From contig JAFDWN010000016.1 in the NCBI GenBank assembly GCA_018268465.1, positions 1 to 64,000 on the forward strand: a DNA stretch of 64,000 bases. Reading direction: 5' to 3'. Positions 8,580 through 18,040 of this stretch are shown piece after piece. Position 1 is the first letter of the stretch. Every line of letters starts with the position of its first letter. Origin of the DNA: Actinomycetota bacterium (GTDB taxonomy: Bacteria > Actinomycetota > Actinomycetes > Mycobacteriales > Mycobacteriaceae). The translations under genes were made by a program, and so were the position numbers. The notes beneath the pieces are model-generated. The model worked only from the letters and a program-made list of their open reading frames with translations, was not told where the DNA came from and did no database searches.

Positions 8580-9281
8580 GTGGCCACCCCACCGAATGTC
8601 GGCGCTCTCCACGGCAATTTGCTGACCGCACTCGGCACGGCGATCGTTTCGGGGGCGTACCGACCCGGTCAGGTCATCACCCTCGAAGGCGTCAGCGCCG
8701 AGCACGGGGTGTCACGCAGCGTCGCCCGCGAGGCCATCCGCGTGCTCGAGTCGATGGGCATGGTCGAGTCGCGACGCCGCGTCGGTATCACCATTCAGTC
8801 CGCACTGAAGTGGAATGTGTTCGACCCCAGGCTTATTCGCTGGCGCCTCGAATCCGGCGACCGCGCGGCGCAACTGGTGTCACTGTCCGAATTACGCCGT
8901 GGATTCGAGCCCGCCGCCGCCGCGCTGGCCGCCCAGCGCGCCGACCCCCATCAATGCCGGATTCTCGCCGCCGCCGTCTCCGACATGGTGGTACACGGCA
9001 GATCCGGCGACCTCGACGCCTACCTGCTCGCCGACAGGGTGTTCCACCAAACACTGCTGGAGGCCACCGGAAACGAGATGTTCCGGGCGCTCAACGGGGT
9101 GGTCGCCGAGATCCTCGTCGGCCGCACCCATCACGGCATGATGCCCGCCACCCCGAACACCGCGGCGATCGACCTGCACGACGAGGTCGCCAAGGCGGTC
9201 CGAATGGGAGACGTGGTCGGCGCCGAACGCGCAATGCGCGCGATCATCGACGAAGCCTCCGCCGCGGTCGCCAGGGAGTGA
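8580..9281 (+). CDS. GntR/FadR-family transcriptional regulator (gluconate operon)
   Basis: A 233-residue FadR-type regulator with GTG start. The N-terminal winged helix (about residues 10-75) contains GAYRPGQVITLEGVSAEHGVS and REAIRVLESMGMVESRRRVG. The C-terminal all-helical FCD domain (about 95-225) has candidate metal/ligand histidines in DRVFHQTLLEATGNE and LHDEVAKAV. It is transcribed away from gntK-gntP and presumably represses that operon, with gluconate or 6-phosphogluconate as inducer (inference from position). The start lacks a clear ribosome site, so it may be leaderless or weakly translated. Confidence 0.85.
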   Translation: MATPPNVGALHGNLLTALGTAIVSGAYRPGQVITLEGVSAEHGVSRSVAREAIRVLESMGMVESRRRVGITIQSALKWNVFDPRLIRWRLESGDRAAQLVSLSELRRGFEPAAAALAAQRADPHQCRILAAAVSDMVVHGRSGDLDAYLLADRVFHQTLLEATGNEMFRALNGVVAEILVGRTHHGMMPATPNTAAIDLHDEVAKAVRMGDVVGAERAMRAIIDEASAAVARE

Positions 9282-9301
9282 ACCCGCCGCGGAAGCGGGT
9301 T
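9281..9301 (+). terminator. Stem-loop between convergent genes
   Basis: Perfect 7-bp arms AACCCGC / GCGGGTT enclose a 7-base loop immediately after the gntR stop. There is no T-tract. It probably serves as a 3' end for gntR facing the convergent amine oxidase gene. Confidence 0.5.
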
Positions 9302-9320
9302 ATCGGACCGGGGTGTTCAC

Positions 9321-11270
9321 TCAGTGATGCGCGCCCCCGTCGGCCGACATATGGCAGGCAGCGGGCGGAGTGGGCGCCACGTCCAGCGAAGGATTGCGGT
9401 CGAAGAAGCCGAACGGTTTGAGCCAGAACGAGACGATGTCGACCGGCATGATCGGCCAGTCCTCCGGGCGGGTGATGTGGTGGATCCCGAACACGTACCA
9501 CAGCACGACGTCGGTGTTGTCGATGGACCGGTTCGCCTTGGTCCAGGTGCCCAATCCGGTGTCGCCGGACGACTGGTTGACGAACTCTCCCGCGGGCCAG
9601 CGCTCGTCGGGATGGTTGGGTGTGACCCACAGCGTGTGACCGATGACGGTGGCGCGCTGGAAAATCGGCGACTCCGGATCGAACATCGCGGGAAATGCGC
9701 CGCCCGGCACCAGTTTGTAGGCCGGGTGGCCCCCGATACCCGTCGTGACGTTCGTATTGACCACCTTCCACGCGCGCTGCGTGGCGAAGTCCATATCCTG
9801 CATGCCCTCGCTCTCGGTGCGCAGCGGCACGCTGCGCTGCACCAGCGACAGACCATAGGGATTGCCGGGACCCATCTGCTCGGCGTAGGACTCCGACATG
9901 ACGACGGTGTTGTCCGTGCCGTCGACGTCGAGATCGAGACGCGCCACCAGAAAGTGCTGATGGAACGGCGCATAGGTGCGTTCGTCGACCAACGTGCCGT
10001 TCGGATTGGGCTGACCCGGCGCCAGGGGTGTGGTCACCATGATGCCGGTGGCCCGCACCTCACACTCGATGTTGCCGTCCTGGTAAAGCCGCCAATACAC
10101 GAGGTATTCGTAGTTGGCCACCGTCACGTGCGAGGAGATCGTCAACCGGCGCATGCGCCGCACCTCGGCGCCGATATCGGCGTCGACGTGCTTCCACAGC
10201 ACGGCGTTGTCCTCTTCGTGGATGCAGACCGCGTTCCGGATGGTGTACGGCTCGCCCTTGCTGTTGTGCAGTGTCGCGTCCAGATAGCGGATCTCACCCA
10301 GGCAGTCGCAGCCGAGTTCCAGCGACGTGGTCATGAAGCCAAGGCCCCATTCGCCGATGTCGAATGCGGTGCGGCGGTAGTGATCCACCGACGGATCGCG
10401 GTACGGGACCATCATCTCGGCGAACGACATCCGGTAGGCGATCGACCGCACCCGGTCACCGTCGCGATAGCCGACCGTATGCAGCGTCATACCCTCGCGG
10501 TGGTTGAAACCGACCCGCAACGACCAGTTCTGCCACTGCAGCAGATTGCCGTCCAGCGTGAACGACGGTCCGTCGGACTGCACGATGTCGAGGGGTTTGA
10601 GCGGGTCACGACGCCAACCCGCCTTGATGCGTTCGGGGATGTGTTTGGGCACGTACTCGCCCATCACATCCGGCGCGTCGGCGCCCCCGTCGTCCTCGAT
10701 ACGCAACAGTTCCATGGAATTCAGATCGACGACGCAATGCAGGCCGCTGACGGGGTGTGCATACGGATTGGCCCCGGGCTCGCTCTTGACCCAGGTGTCC
10801 GACCACCCGATGCGGCGGTCGCGGTATTCGGGCGGCGCGACGGCGTCGCCGTAGGTCCAGGTGTCCATGAACACCAGGTCGATGTCGGTGATCCCGCGCT
10901 TGGCCAGGGCGGCGACGACGTCGGGGTGGGCGCGCAGCATCTCGTCGCATTCGTGGAACTCGTCGACGGTGAAGTTCACCTGCACACCGGGGATGTGCTC
11001 GAACGACTCCACACGGTCGTCGGTCAGCGACACCACGGACTTGTAGGTGGCGTTTTTCGACCGGTCCAGGCACAGCACCACCGCCCTGCGCGGCGGCCGC
11101 TCACCGCCGGCGTCGAACGCGGCGATCTCCGATTTGGCCGGCTCGACCATCTCGATGCACGCGATGCGCCACCCGTCGCCGACTCCGCGGTCGCGCCGCA
11201 GCATCTCGGTCACTTTGCTGAACTCGTCACCCGACAGCGGATCAAGAGGATGTTCCACGCGAGTACGCAA
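9321..11270 (-). CDS. Primary-amine oxidase (copper amine oxidase, TPQ cofactor)
   Basis: A 649-residue protein, normal for bacterial copper amine oxidases, which oxidise primary amines to aldehydes with release of NH3 and H2O2. The topaquinone precursor Tyr387 lies in ANYEYL. The catalytic base is Asp304 in AFDIGEWGLG. Copper ligands are His437 and His439 in PFHQHF and a third His near 598 in GIHHITRPEDW. These positions closely parallel Arthrobacter AGAO as I recall it. No signal peptide is seen, so it is probably cytoplasmic. It lies 57 bp downstream of a carboxylesterase gene on the same strand and may be co-transcribed with it. Confidence 0.94.
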   Translation of the reverse strand: MRTRVEHPLDPLSGDEFSKVTEMLRRDRGVGDGWRIACIEMVEPAKSEIAAFDAGGERPPRRAVVLCLDRSKNATYKSVVSLTDDRVESFEHIPGVQVNFTVDEFHECDEMLRAHPDVVAALAKRGITDIDLVFMDTWTYGDAVAPPEYRDRRIGWSDTWVKSEPGANPYAHPVSGLHCVVDLNSMELLRIEDDGGADAPDVMGEYVPKHIPERIKAGWRRDPLKPLDIVQSDGPSFTLDGNLLQWQNWSLRVGFNHREGMTLHTVGYRDGDRVRSIAYRMSFAEMMVPYRDPSVDHYRRTAFDIGEWGLGFMTTSLELGCDCLGEIRYLDATLHNSKGEPYTIRNAVCIHEEDNAVLWKHVDADIGAEVRRMRRLTISSHVTVANYEYLVYWRLYQDGNIECEVRATGIMVTTPLAPGQPNPNGTLVDERTYAPFHQHFLVARLDLDVDGTDNTVVMSESYAEQMGPGNPYGLSLVQRSVPLRTESEGMQDMDFATQRAWKVVNTNVTTGIGGHPAYKLVPGGAFPAMFDPESPIFQRATVIGHTLWVTPNHPDERWPAGEFVNQSSGDTGLGTWTKANRSIDNTDVVLWYVFGIHHITRPEDWPIMPVDIVSFWLKPFGFFDRNPSLDVAPTPPAACHMSADGGAHH

Positions 11271-11327
11271 TCACATTCGACGCCGCCGCGCAGCCGATCC
11301 CGGGCTTTTGCGATGGTTCGTCGGTCG

Positions 11328-12821
11328 CTAACGTGCGGCCAGCGTGAAGCCGCGCCAGGCCTTCCGGCGCTCCGAATCGGGGTCGTACAGAACCCTGGGG
11401 GTGTCATCGATGACCAGCACGGCCCGCCCGGCATCGGTATACGTGGGCCAGTCCGCGCCCGGCACGCCCGTGCGGCTGAAGGTGCGCCAGCGTCCCTGCA
11501 CGTCGTCGCTGACGCGCAACGCCGACCGGCGATCGGCCGCCGCGGTGAGCAGCGCCCCGTAACCCGATCGGTAGGCGTCGAACACTGCCAGGAGTTCGGT
11601 ACCGTGTGTCGCGCCGAAACCAGACCAGCGCAGAATCCGCGGCGCATAGTCGTAGCGGTACATGTAGACCGGCGCCCGGGTGCCGTGCGCATCGGCGATC
11701 TCCCACGCCGCGGTCCCGAATGCGAAATCACCACCGAGTGCCACACACGCCGACGGGCTCGGATATCCGGGATAGGCGGAGGTGATGCGCGCCCGCTGCG
11801 CGACATCCGTATGAGCCAGCAACCATTCGATGGTCGGCTCGTCGATCGGCAGCAGTGGCATGAACCGGGAGAACAACCGGCCTTCCTCCGCGTTCGTGCC
11901 GACGATGAGGGGAACCCGGTGCGCGTCACCCGCCCGCATCGCTTCGAGAGGTTCGCGCGGCAGATAGTCGGTGCCCCACGCGGGTCCGACCGGAAAAGCC
12001 CCCGGCAGGTCCTGCTGCCCGTGCGCGACCAACCTGTCCAGCGCGGCGACGAGTTCGCCCGGCCGGGCCGACCAGAGCGCGGCAGCGCCACCCAGTAGCC
12101 CGACGAAGTGTTCGGCGAAGTCCTCGGCCGCCTCGGCGGACCGCACCATCCCACTTGCCGGACTCTCCGAGATCGCCTGCGCGAAAAGCCCTTTGGCCTG
12201 CGGAACGGCCAGCAGGGTGGCCACGGCGTGGGCGCCCGCGCTCTCCCCGAAAATCGTGACGTTATGCGGATCCCCGCCGAACACCGCGATGTTGTCGCGA
12301 ACCCACCGCAGTGCCATGACGAGGTCCCGCAGAAACAGGTTGTCCTCGATGGGGCGTTCCGGCGTCGACAGGGACGACAGGTCCATGCAGCCCAGCGCCC
12401 CAAGCCGGTAGTTCACCGAGACGTACACACAGCCGCTGCGCGCCAGGGCCGCACCGTCGTAGAGGGGCGTGGCCGCACTGCCGAGGATGTAGCCACCGCC
12501 GTGGATGAAGACCATCACCGGAAGAGGCGCGGTTGGCGGCGACTCCGGGGTGACCACATTGAGCGTCAGGCAGTCCTCGCTCATCGGCTGGTAACGCCCC
12601 AGCCCGACCAGGGTGTACTGGCGCTGCTGGGGTGCGCAGTAGCCGATACCGTGGCAATGCCGCACACCGCGCCACGGCTCGGGCGGGCGCGGCGCACGGA
12701 ACCTCAACCGCCCCACCGGGGGCTGCGCGTACGGGATCGATCGCCAGCGGTGCACGCCGTCGCGTGTGAAGCCCTCGATCGTGCCCGTGCCGATGGTCGC
12801 GCGGACCGTGCGCTCGTGCAT
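11328..12821 (-). CDS. Type B carboxylesterase / para-nitrobenzyl esterase family
   Basis: A 497-residue carboxylesterase. The ATG at 12821 (MHERTVRATIG) is preferred; the open frame extends 43 codons further but with basic, unconserved sequence. It shows the oxyanion-hole HGGGY near residue 110, nucleophile elbow FGESAGA near 190, acidic residue in GTNAEEG near 300 and the catalytic His in GATHGTEL near 395. It also has the family markers SEDCLTLNV and VSVNYRLGALG. It hydrolyses carboxylic esters; the natural substrate is unknown. It may form an operon with the downstream amine oxidase. Divergent from a lipoprotein gene. Confidence 0.88.
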   Translation of the reverse strand: MHERTVRATIGTGTIEGFTRDGVHRWRSIPYAQPPVGRLRFRAPRPPEPWRGVRHCHGIGYCAPQQRQYTLVGLGRYQPMSEDCLTLNVVTPESPPTAPLPVMVFIHGGGYILGSAATPLYDGAALARSGCVYVSVNYRLGALGCMDLSSLSTPERPIEDNLFLRDLVMALRWVRDNIAVFGGDPHNVTIFGESAGAHAVATLLAVPQAKGLFAQAISESPASGMVRSAEAAEDFAEHFVGLLGGAAALWSARPGELVAALDRLVAHGQQDLPGAFPVGPAWGTDYLPREPLEAMRAGDAHRVPLIVGTNAEEGRLFSRFMPLLPIDEPTIEWLLAHTDVAQRARITSAYPGYPSPSACVALGGDFAFGTAAWEIADAHGTRAPVYMYRYDYAPRILRWSGFGATHGTELLAVFDAYRSGYGALLTAAADRRSALRVSDDVQGRWRTFSRTGVPGADWPTYTDAGRAVLVIDDTPRVLYDPDSERRKAWRGFTLAAR

Positions 12822-12896
12822 GGTCCCGACGGTAGCGAACGTCCGCCCTCGCCGCGCCTGACGGGCCGGCCGCTGCTGCCGGGATAGCCTGCCAGC

Positions 12897-13595
12897 ATGC
12901 GGATTGCTGTGTGGGTGGCGGCGTCTGTGGTGTTGACGGGGTGCTCGCAATGGGTGGTCGGGGATGCCGAACGGGCCTCTCCCGAGATGACGACGCCGCC
13001 CGCGAGTACCGCCCCTACGACAAGCACACCCACGACGACGCCGTCGGCACCCCCGTCAGCGGCACCCGCGAGCGGCGCCCCGATCGGCGAGGTGGTGCGC
13101 TGGATCGAGGCGGGCTTCCCCGCCGACCCGAACGGCTTCCACACCGCCGTCCGCGACGGCCAGACCACGCAGCTGGGCGCCGACACCGCCTTCACCACAC
13201 CCGCCGGGCCGTCCGGTGTGAGCAACTGCATGACCGACTCGCGCGCGGACGGCGCGCTGGCCTGCCTGATCGATCTCGCCGAGCCGCCCCCGCAACCCGC
13301 CGAGGTGTATGGGGAGTGGAAAGGTGGATGGGTCGACTTCCCGGGTGCCGTGCTCGACATCGGCTCGGCGCATGGGGATCCGGGCCGATTCTCCAGCGGC
13401 ACCGGCGCCGAACTGCCGTTCGGCCAGGCACTCGCGTTCGGTGACTACCGTTGCCGTTCCGACCCCGCCGCCCTGTTCTGCGTGAACTACGCCCACCGGT
13501 CGGCCGTGCGTTTCAGCACCGCGGGTATCGATGCGTTCGGATGTCTGCAGCCGGTGTCACCACCGGGTGACATCGGGGCCAGATTCAGCTGCTGA
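12897..13595 (+). CDS. Putative secreted lipoprotein, function unknown
   Basis: A 232-residue protein with a short signal sequence (AVWVAASVVLTGC) ending in a lipobox LTGC at residues 13-16. A Thr/Pro/Ser/Ala-rich linker follows (about residues 30-60), of the kind often O-mannosylated in mycobacteria. A folded domain (62-232) contains several cysteines (SNCMTD, LACLID, RCRSD, LFCVNY, FGCLQ, FSC) that could form disulfides outside the membrane. The domain, with GEVVRWIEAGFPAD and WKGGWVDFPG, resembles conserved mycobacterial cell-envelope proteins of unknown role. Confidence 0.72.
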   Translation: MRIAVWVAASVVLTGCSQWVVGDAERASPEMTTPPASTAPTTSTPTTTPSAPPSAAPASGAPIGEVVRWIEAGFPADPNGFHTAVRDGQTTQLGADTAFTTPAGPSGVSNCMTDSRADGALACLIDLAEPPPQPAEVYGEWKGGWVDFPGAVLDIGSAHGDPGRFSSGTGAELPFGQALAFGDYRCRSDPAALFCVNYAHRSAVRFSTAGIDAFGCLQPVSPPGDIGARFSC

Positions 13596-13605
13596 GCCCC
13601 GCTGC

Positions 13606-14181
13606 TCAACCCGCCGGCCGCGCCCGTGCCCGCGCCCGGTCGGGATAGACCTGCGTCATGCCGACGGCGCCGACGATGACCACCACCGGGATCACCCAAT
13701 TCGTCCAGTCGCTGGTCGACGGCACCTGGGCCGCCACGAAACCCAGCACCGCGGTGAGGGCGAACACCAGGCCCCACATCAACGTCAGCACCTGGTTGGT
13801 GCGCCGGAAGGCGGGTCTCTCCCAGTCCTGGCGAGGGGCTCCCTCGCGGGCGTATTGCTCGGTGAACGGGACGAAAAACAACGATCCCAGTGCCATCACG
13901 GCCAGCACGCCGCACGACAGCGTGGTCGCGTAGGTGTCCATCCAGTCCCGGTCCTCGGCCCCGACGACCATGCCCGCAACGGTCACCCCGCTGAAGAACA
14001 CGATCGTGACGATCTCAAGCAGGCGGGGGCCGCCCCGTCCCATCGAGATCCCGAGAATGATCGCCGCCAGTACCGAGCACAGCGCGCCGTAGAGCCAGCT
14101 GCTGGGGCTGCCGGCCACCACCCAGTAGATAATCCAGGGCGCGAATCCCACGAACGGGCTGCGCTCGAACCACTCGTCCAT
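13606..14181 (-). CDS. Multi-pass membrane protein, function unknown
   Basis: A 191-residue protein with about five hydrophobic segments, near residues 12-28, 32-48, 58-75, 90-108 and 135-180. The loops carry DRDWMD and EQYAREGAPRQDWERPAFRRTN. The C-terminus is basic and arginine-rich. No family motif is recognised. Its end converges with the lipoprotein gene, and it lies 60 bp downstream of ssuD in the opposite reading direction to nothing else, so it may be a separate unit. Confidence 0.6.
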   Translation of the reverse strand: MDEWFERSPFVGFAPWIIYWVVAGSPSSWLYGALCSVLAAIILGISMGRGGPRLLEIVTIVFFSGVTVAGMVVGAEDRDWMDTYATTLSCGVLAVMALGSLFFVPFTEQYAREGAPRQDWERPAFRRTNQVLTLMWGLVFALTAVLGFVAAQVPSTSDWTNWVIPVVVIVGAVGMTQVYPDRARARARPAG

Positions 14182-14241
14182 CCCCCGGCAGCGTACGAGC
14201 CGAGACCCGCCGCTGTCCCGCGACCCGCCGGGGACGCCCGC

Positions 14242-15342
14242 CTAAACCCCCTGCGCCACCCCCTTCTGCACGAGCAGCGGCAGAACCCCTTCGGCGAACC
14301 AGTAGGCCTCCTCCAGGTGCGGATAACCCGACAGGATGAACTCGTCGAATCCCAGTGAGTGGTACTCGTAGACGAGGTTCGCGACCTCCTCGTGACTGCC
14401 GACGAGCGCCGTGCCCGCACCACCGCGCACCAATCCGACGCCGGCCCACAGATTCGGGTAGATCTCCAGTCTGTCGATTCGCCCGCCATGCAAAGCGGTC
14501 ATCCGCCGCTGCCCTTCCGACTCCGAATTGGCATGCAGCTCAGTGGCGTTGGCGATCTGATCGGATGTCAGCCCAGCCAGCAGCTCCTCGGCCACCGCCC
14601 AGGCCGCCGCCGAGGTGTCCCGGCTGATGGTGTGCAGGCGGATCCCGAACCGTACGGCACGGCCGCGTGCCTCGGCCAACCCGCGCACCTGTTCGATCTT
14701 GGCGGCGGCTGCAAGGGGCGGCTCCCCCCAGGTCAGGTACACGTCGGCGTGTTCCGCGGCGATCGGCAGCGCGGCCGCCGACGAACCACCGAAGTAGATC
14801 TGCGGCAACGGATCCGGCGGCGCGGACACCCGCGCATCCTGCACGGTGTAGTACTCCCCGGTGAAGTCGACGGACTCCTGGCGCCACAGCGAATTCACGA
14901 TGTGCAGGAATTCCCCGGTGCGTGCGTAGCGCTCGTCGTGACTGAGCCAGTCGCCGAAACGGCGCTGCTCCCTGTCGTCGCCGCCGCTGACGATGTTGAG
15001 CAGCACCCGGCCTTCGGAGAACCGCTGCAGCGTGGCGGCCTGCTGGGCCGCCAGGGTGGGCGGCACCAGGCCCGGCCGGAACGCGACGAGAAACTTCAGC
15101 CGTTCCGTTTCGGCCAGCAGTGCCGACGCCGTCAACCACGCGTCCTCACACCAGGTTCCGGTGGGCGTCAACACCCCCTCGAAACCCAGCCGATCCGCCG
15201 CACGCGCCACCTCCGCGAGGTAGCGCCTGCTCGGGGCGCGGTAATTCGCGGGCACGGTGTGATGCGACGACGCATGCGAGGCACCCACGATGGAGCGGCT
15301 GTCGCCGTTCGTGGGCAGAAACCAGAAGAACCGCGCTGACAT
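14242..15342 (-). CDS. ssuD: FMNH2-dependent alkanesulfonate monooxygenase
   Basis: A 366-residue flavin monooxygenase of the bacterial luciferase superfamily, close to the usual 380. It shows FFWFLPTNGDSR at the N-terminus, GVLTPTGTWCEDAWL near 55, NIVSGGD near 117 and PQIYFGGSSAAA near 180, all SsuD markers. It cleaves the C-S bond of alkanesulfonates to an aldehyde and sulfite using FMNH2 from a separate reductase (SsuE), which is not in this window. It lies 7 bp after ssuA and ends the ssuC-ssuB-ssuA-ssuD unit. Expression is expected under sulfate limitation. Confidence 0.92.
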   Translation of the reverse strand: MSARFFWFLPTNGDSRSIVGASHASSHHTVPANYRAPSRRYLAEVARAADRLGFEGVLTPTGTWCEDAWLTASALLAETERLKFLVAFRPGLVPPTLAAQQAATLQRFSEGRVLLNIVSGGDDREQRRFGDWLSHDERYARTGEFLHIVNSLWRQESVDFTGEYYTVQDARVSAPPDPLPQIYFGGSSAAALPIAAEHADVYLTWGEPPLAAAAKIEQVRGLAEARGRAVRFGIRLHTISRDTSAAAWAVAEELLAGLTSDQIANATELHANSESEGQRRMTALHGGRIDRLEIYPNLWAGVGLVRGGAGTALVGSHEEVANLVYEYHSLGFDEFILSGYPHLEEAYWFAEGVLPLLVQKGVAQGV

Positions 15343-15349
15343 ACTGCTC

Positions 15350-16384
15350 CTAGTTGGTGCTGACGAGACCGGACCGCAGCACGTCGTTGTAGCGACGGTC
15401 GACCCAGTTCTCGAAGGCGGGGGCGGAGGCGATCTGACCGGATTCGGCGAACAGGTCGGCGATCTTCTGTTCGGAAGCCACCACCTCGTCGTCGAGCTCG
15501 GTAGGCAGCCGCAGGCTGCGGCCCTGGGACACCTCGGCGACGGTCAGGTCGAGGCCGACGGCGTCGGCGTAGCTTCGGGCCCACTCCTGCGGATGGTCGC
15601 GCGCCCATTGCGCCGCCTTCTCGAACCGGACCAGGAAATCGGCAAGGGCGCTGTTGCGCTTGGGGTCCGCCAACGCCTGATCGGAGGCCACGCCGAACCA
15701 GTACCCGTTGGTGACGTCTCTGGCCTGACCGATAGTGCGGACGGGGAACTGTTCGGCGGCCTGCGCGGTGTAGGGATCCCAGATCGCCCACGCGTCGGCC
15801 TGGTTCTTGGTGAACGCCGAAAACGCGTCGGCGGGCTGCAGGAACACCAGCTTCACGTCGTCGGTCGTGAGCCCGGCCCGCTGCAGCTGGGCCAGGATGT
15901 GGCCGTGGGCCGAACTACCCTTGCCCACCAGCACGCTCTTCCCGCGCAGGTCGGCGATCGACCGGATCGGCGAATCCGCGTGCACCAGCACCTGGTCGCC
16001 GACACCGCCGCCGTCGTAGGCGGACACGACCTTGACCTTGGCGTTCGCAGCGGCCCCGAAGATCGGCGGCGTGTTGCCGGTGATCGCGAAGTCGATCTTG
16101 CCCGCGGTGGCCGCCTCGACCTGCGGTGGACCGGAGGTGAACGTGGAGAACGCCACCTTGTAGGGAATCCCGTCGAGCGCGTTCGCGGCACGCAGCAGCG
16201 ACTCGGTGCCGCCCTTCTGGTCGCCGATCTGCAGCGTGACGTCGGACAGCTCGGACAGCGGGACCGTGGCCGGGGCTGCTTGTGAGACCGAACTGTCTTC
16301 CCGTGAAACGCATCCCGCCAGCACACCGACGATCAGCGTGATCGCGGCAGCGCGCAGCGCGAATGCTCGTACGAGCGTGGACAT
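15350..16384 (-). CDS. ssuA: Aliphatic sulfonate ABC transporter substrate-binding lipoprotein
   Basis: A 344-residue solute-binding protein. ATG at 16384 follows a GGAGGGG ribosome site. A signal peptide (ALRAAAITLIVGVLAGC) ends in the lipobox LAGC, with lipidated Cys near residue 24. The mature domain shows the SsuA/NMT1 type II periplasmic fold: GDQKGGTESLLRAANAL, EAATAGKIDFAITGNTPP and DLRGKSVLVGKGSSAH. It binds alkanesulfonates outside the membrane and passes them to SsuC/SsuB. It lies 35 bp after ssuB and 7 bp before ssuD. Confidence 0.91.
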   Translation of the reverse strand: MSTLVRAFALRAAAITLIVGVLAGCVSREDSSVSQAAPATVPLSELSDVTLQIGDQKGGTESLLRAANALDGIPYKVAFSTFTSGPPQVEAATAGKIDFAITGNTPPIFGAAANAKVKVVSAYDGGGVGDQVLVHADSPIRSIADLRGKSVLVGKGSSAHGHILAQLQRAGLTTDDVKLVFLQPADAFSAFTKNQADAWAIWDPYTAQAAEQFPVRTIGQARDVTNGYWFGVASDQALADPKRNSALADFLVRFEKAAQWARDHPQEWARSYADAVGLDLTVAEVSQGRSLRLPTELDDEVVASEQKIADLFAESGQIASAPAFENWVDRRYNDVLRSGLVSTN

Positions 16385-16419
16385 GGTCGTCCCCTCCATC
16401 AGGGTCGTGGGCGAAATGG

Positions 16420-17169
16420 TCAGATCTGGACACCGAGCTCGCGCAGGAGCTCGGCCCGGTAACACTCGGTGGCCGGCGACGGATCCCCAGGGGAACGGCG
16501 CGGGTCGTCGATGTCCAGGGTGTGCACGATCCGTCCACCCTCGAGTACGAGCACCCGGTCGGCCAAGGCGACGGCCTCGTCGACGTCGTGGGTCACCAAC
16601 AACACGCCGAACCCGTGTTCACGCCACAGGTCGAGCAACAAGGAGCGCATGCTCAACCGGGTCAGCGCATCCAGTGCCCCGAACGGTTCGTCGAGCAGCA
16701 GCAGATCGGGTTCGGCGACGAGCGCCCGCGCCAGCGAAACCCGTTGGGCCTGACCGCCCGACAGGGTGAGCGGCCAGGCGTGCGCGTAGTCGGCCAGACC
16801 GACGTCGGCCAGCGCCGAATCCGCACGCCGCTGCGCCTCCGCGCTCGGCAGCCTGCTGCGCGTCAGGCCGTACGTCACATTGGTGCGCGTATCGCGCCAT
16901 GGGAACAGGCGCGGCTCCTGGAACGCCAGCGCCGGCGCGCCGGACACCACCCGCTCACCGGTGTGGTCGGTGGACAGACCGGCGAGCACCCGCAGCACCG
17001 TCGACTTGCCCGACCCACTGCGCCCGATCAGCGCCACGATCTGACCGCGGTCCACCCGCACCGACACGTCGGTGAGCACCTGGCGCCGGCCGTACCACTT
17101 GTCGACATGGCGCAGCTCGCCGGCGATCCGGGCCGAAACGGTCTTGTTGTCCTCGGGGGCGAGAGTCAT
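16420..17169 (-). CDS. ssuB: Aliphatic sulfonate ABC transporter ATP-binding protein
   Basis: A 249-residue ABC ATPase. The ATG at 17169 overlaps the ssuC stop (ATGA); upstream extension of the frame is antisense-like and rejected. Walker A is GRSGSGKST, Q-loop AFQEPRLFPW, signature LSGGQAQRV, Walker B LLLLDEPFGALD and H-switch VTHDVDEAV. The sequence is typical of SsuB/TauB importers. It energises uptake of sulfonates through SsuC. In the middle of ssuCBAD. Confidence 0.94.
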   Translation of the reverse strand: MTLAPEDNKTVSARIAGELRHVDKWYGRRQVLTDVSVRVDRGQIVALIGRSGSGKSTVLRVLAGLSTDHTGERVVSGAPALAFQEPRLFPWRDTRTNVTYGLTRSRLPSAEAQRRADSALADVGLADYAHAWPLTLSGGQAQRVSLARALVAEPDLLLLDEPFGALDALTRLSMRSLLLDLWREHGFGVLLVTHDVDEAVALADRVLVLEGGRIVHTLDIDDPRRSPGDPSPATECYRAELLRELGVQI

Positions 17170-17984
17170 CCGCGATACCTCAGGGCTCGGCGTTCCAGCA
17201 CCCGGACGACGGCGTCGGTGCCGATACCCAGCAGTGCATAGACGATCAGGCAGAAGATGATGATGTCGATGCGCAGGAAGTCCCTGGCGTTGTTGATCAG
17301 GAACCCGATCCCCTTGTCCGCGTTGATCTGTTCGGCGACGATCAGCGTCAGCCAGGCGATGGCCAGCGATTGGCGCAATCCGACCAGCACCTGGGGCGCC
17401 GCGCTGGGGACGATGATCGTGCCGAGCCGCTGACGGAACGAGAAGCCCAGGACCGCAGCCGTTTCGAACAGTTTGGGATCGACCTGGCGGATGGCAGAGA
17501 AGGTGTTGAGGTACAGCGGGACGCTGACGCCCATGGCCACGAGCAGCACCTTGGGCAGTTCCCCGATGCCGAACCACAGGATGAACAGCGGGATCAATCC
17601 CAGGTGCGGCAGCGCACGCACCATCTGCATCGGTGGGTCGACCGTCGCTTCCAGCCAGCGCGACAACCCAACCGCGGTGCCCAGCGCCACCCCCAGCAGT
17701 CCGCCGAGCAGCAGACCCTCGACGACGCGCAGCCCCGATACGGTCAGCGCATCGGCCAGTTCACCGCTGCCCACCAGTTCGGCCCCCGCCTCGGCGATCA
17801 ACGACGGCGCGGGCAGCACGTCCTGCGGAATCAGCCCGAGCGCACTCCCGGCCTGCCACAAGGCCAGCAGCGCCAACGGCGATGCCAGCCTGATCAACCC
17901 CCAGCGGGGCGTCCTGCGCCGGCCGGCGTGCGGGACACCCACGTCCGAAGGCGGCGCGTGGGTCAGGTCAGCGGAACTGGTCAC
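17166..17984 (-). CDS. ssuC: Aliphatic sulfonate ABC transporter permease
   Basis: A 272-residue inner-membrane permease with about six hydrophobic helices from residue 32 onward, after a basic cytoplasmic N-terminus. The conserved BPD permease EAA loop is present as LFETAAVLGFSFRQRLGTIIVPSAAP (abbreviated; near residues 170-195). It forms the channel for SsuA-delivered sulfonates and couples to SsuB. First gene of the ssu unit; its promoter must lie in the roughly 65 bp between its start and the terminator of the neighbouring lipoprotein gene. Confidence 0.92.
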   Translation of the reverse strand: MTSSADLTHAPPSDVGVPHAGRRRTPRWGLIRLASPLALLALWQAGSALGLIPQDVLPAPSLIAEAGAELVGSGELADALTVSGLRVVEGLLLGGLLGVALGTAVGLSRWLEATVDPPMQMVRALPHLGLIPLFILWFGIGELPKVLLVAMGVSVPLYLNTFSAIRQVDPKLFETAAVLGFSFRQRLGTIIVPSAAPQVLVGLRQSLAIAWLTLIVAEQINADKGIGFLINNARDFLRIDIIIFCLIVYALLGIGTDAVVRVLERRALRYRG

Positions 17985-18040
17985 GGTGCAGCGACGCTAC
18001 CCATATCTGGTCGGCCGCAGAATATTTTGATTCCGTATGA

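Noticed and set aside
9324..12098. A 924-codon open frame opposite the amine oxidase and esterase.
   Set aside because: Shadow of two well-supported genes; low-complexity Arg/His/Val composition, no ribosome site or domain.
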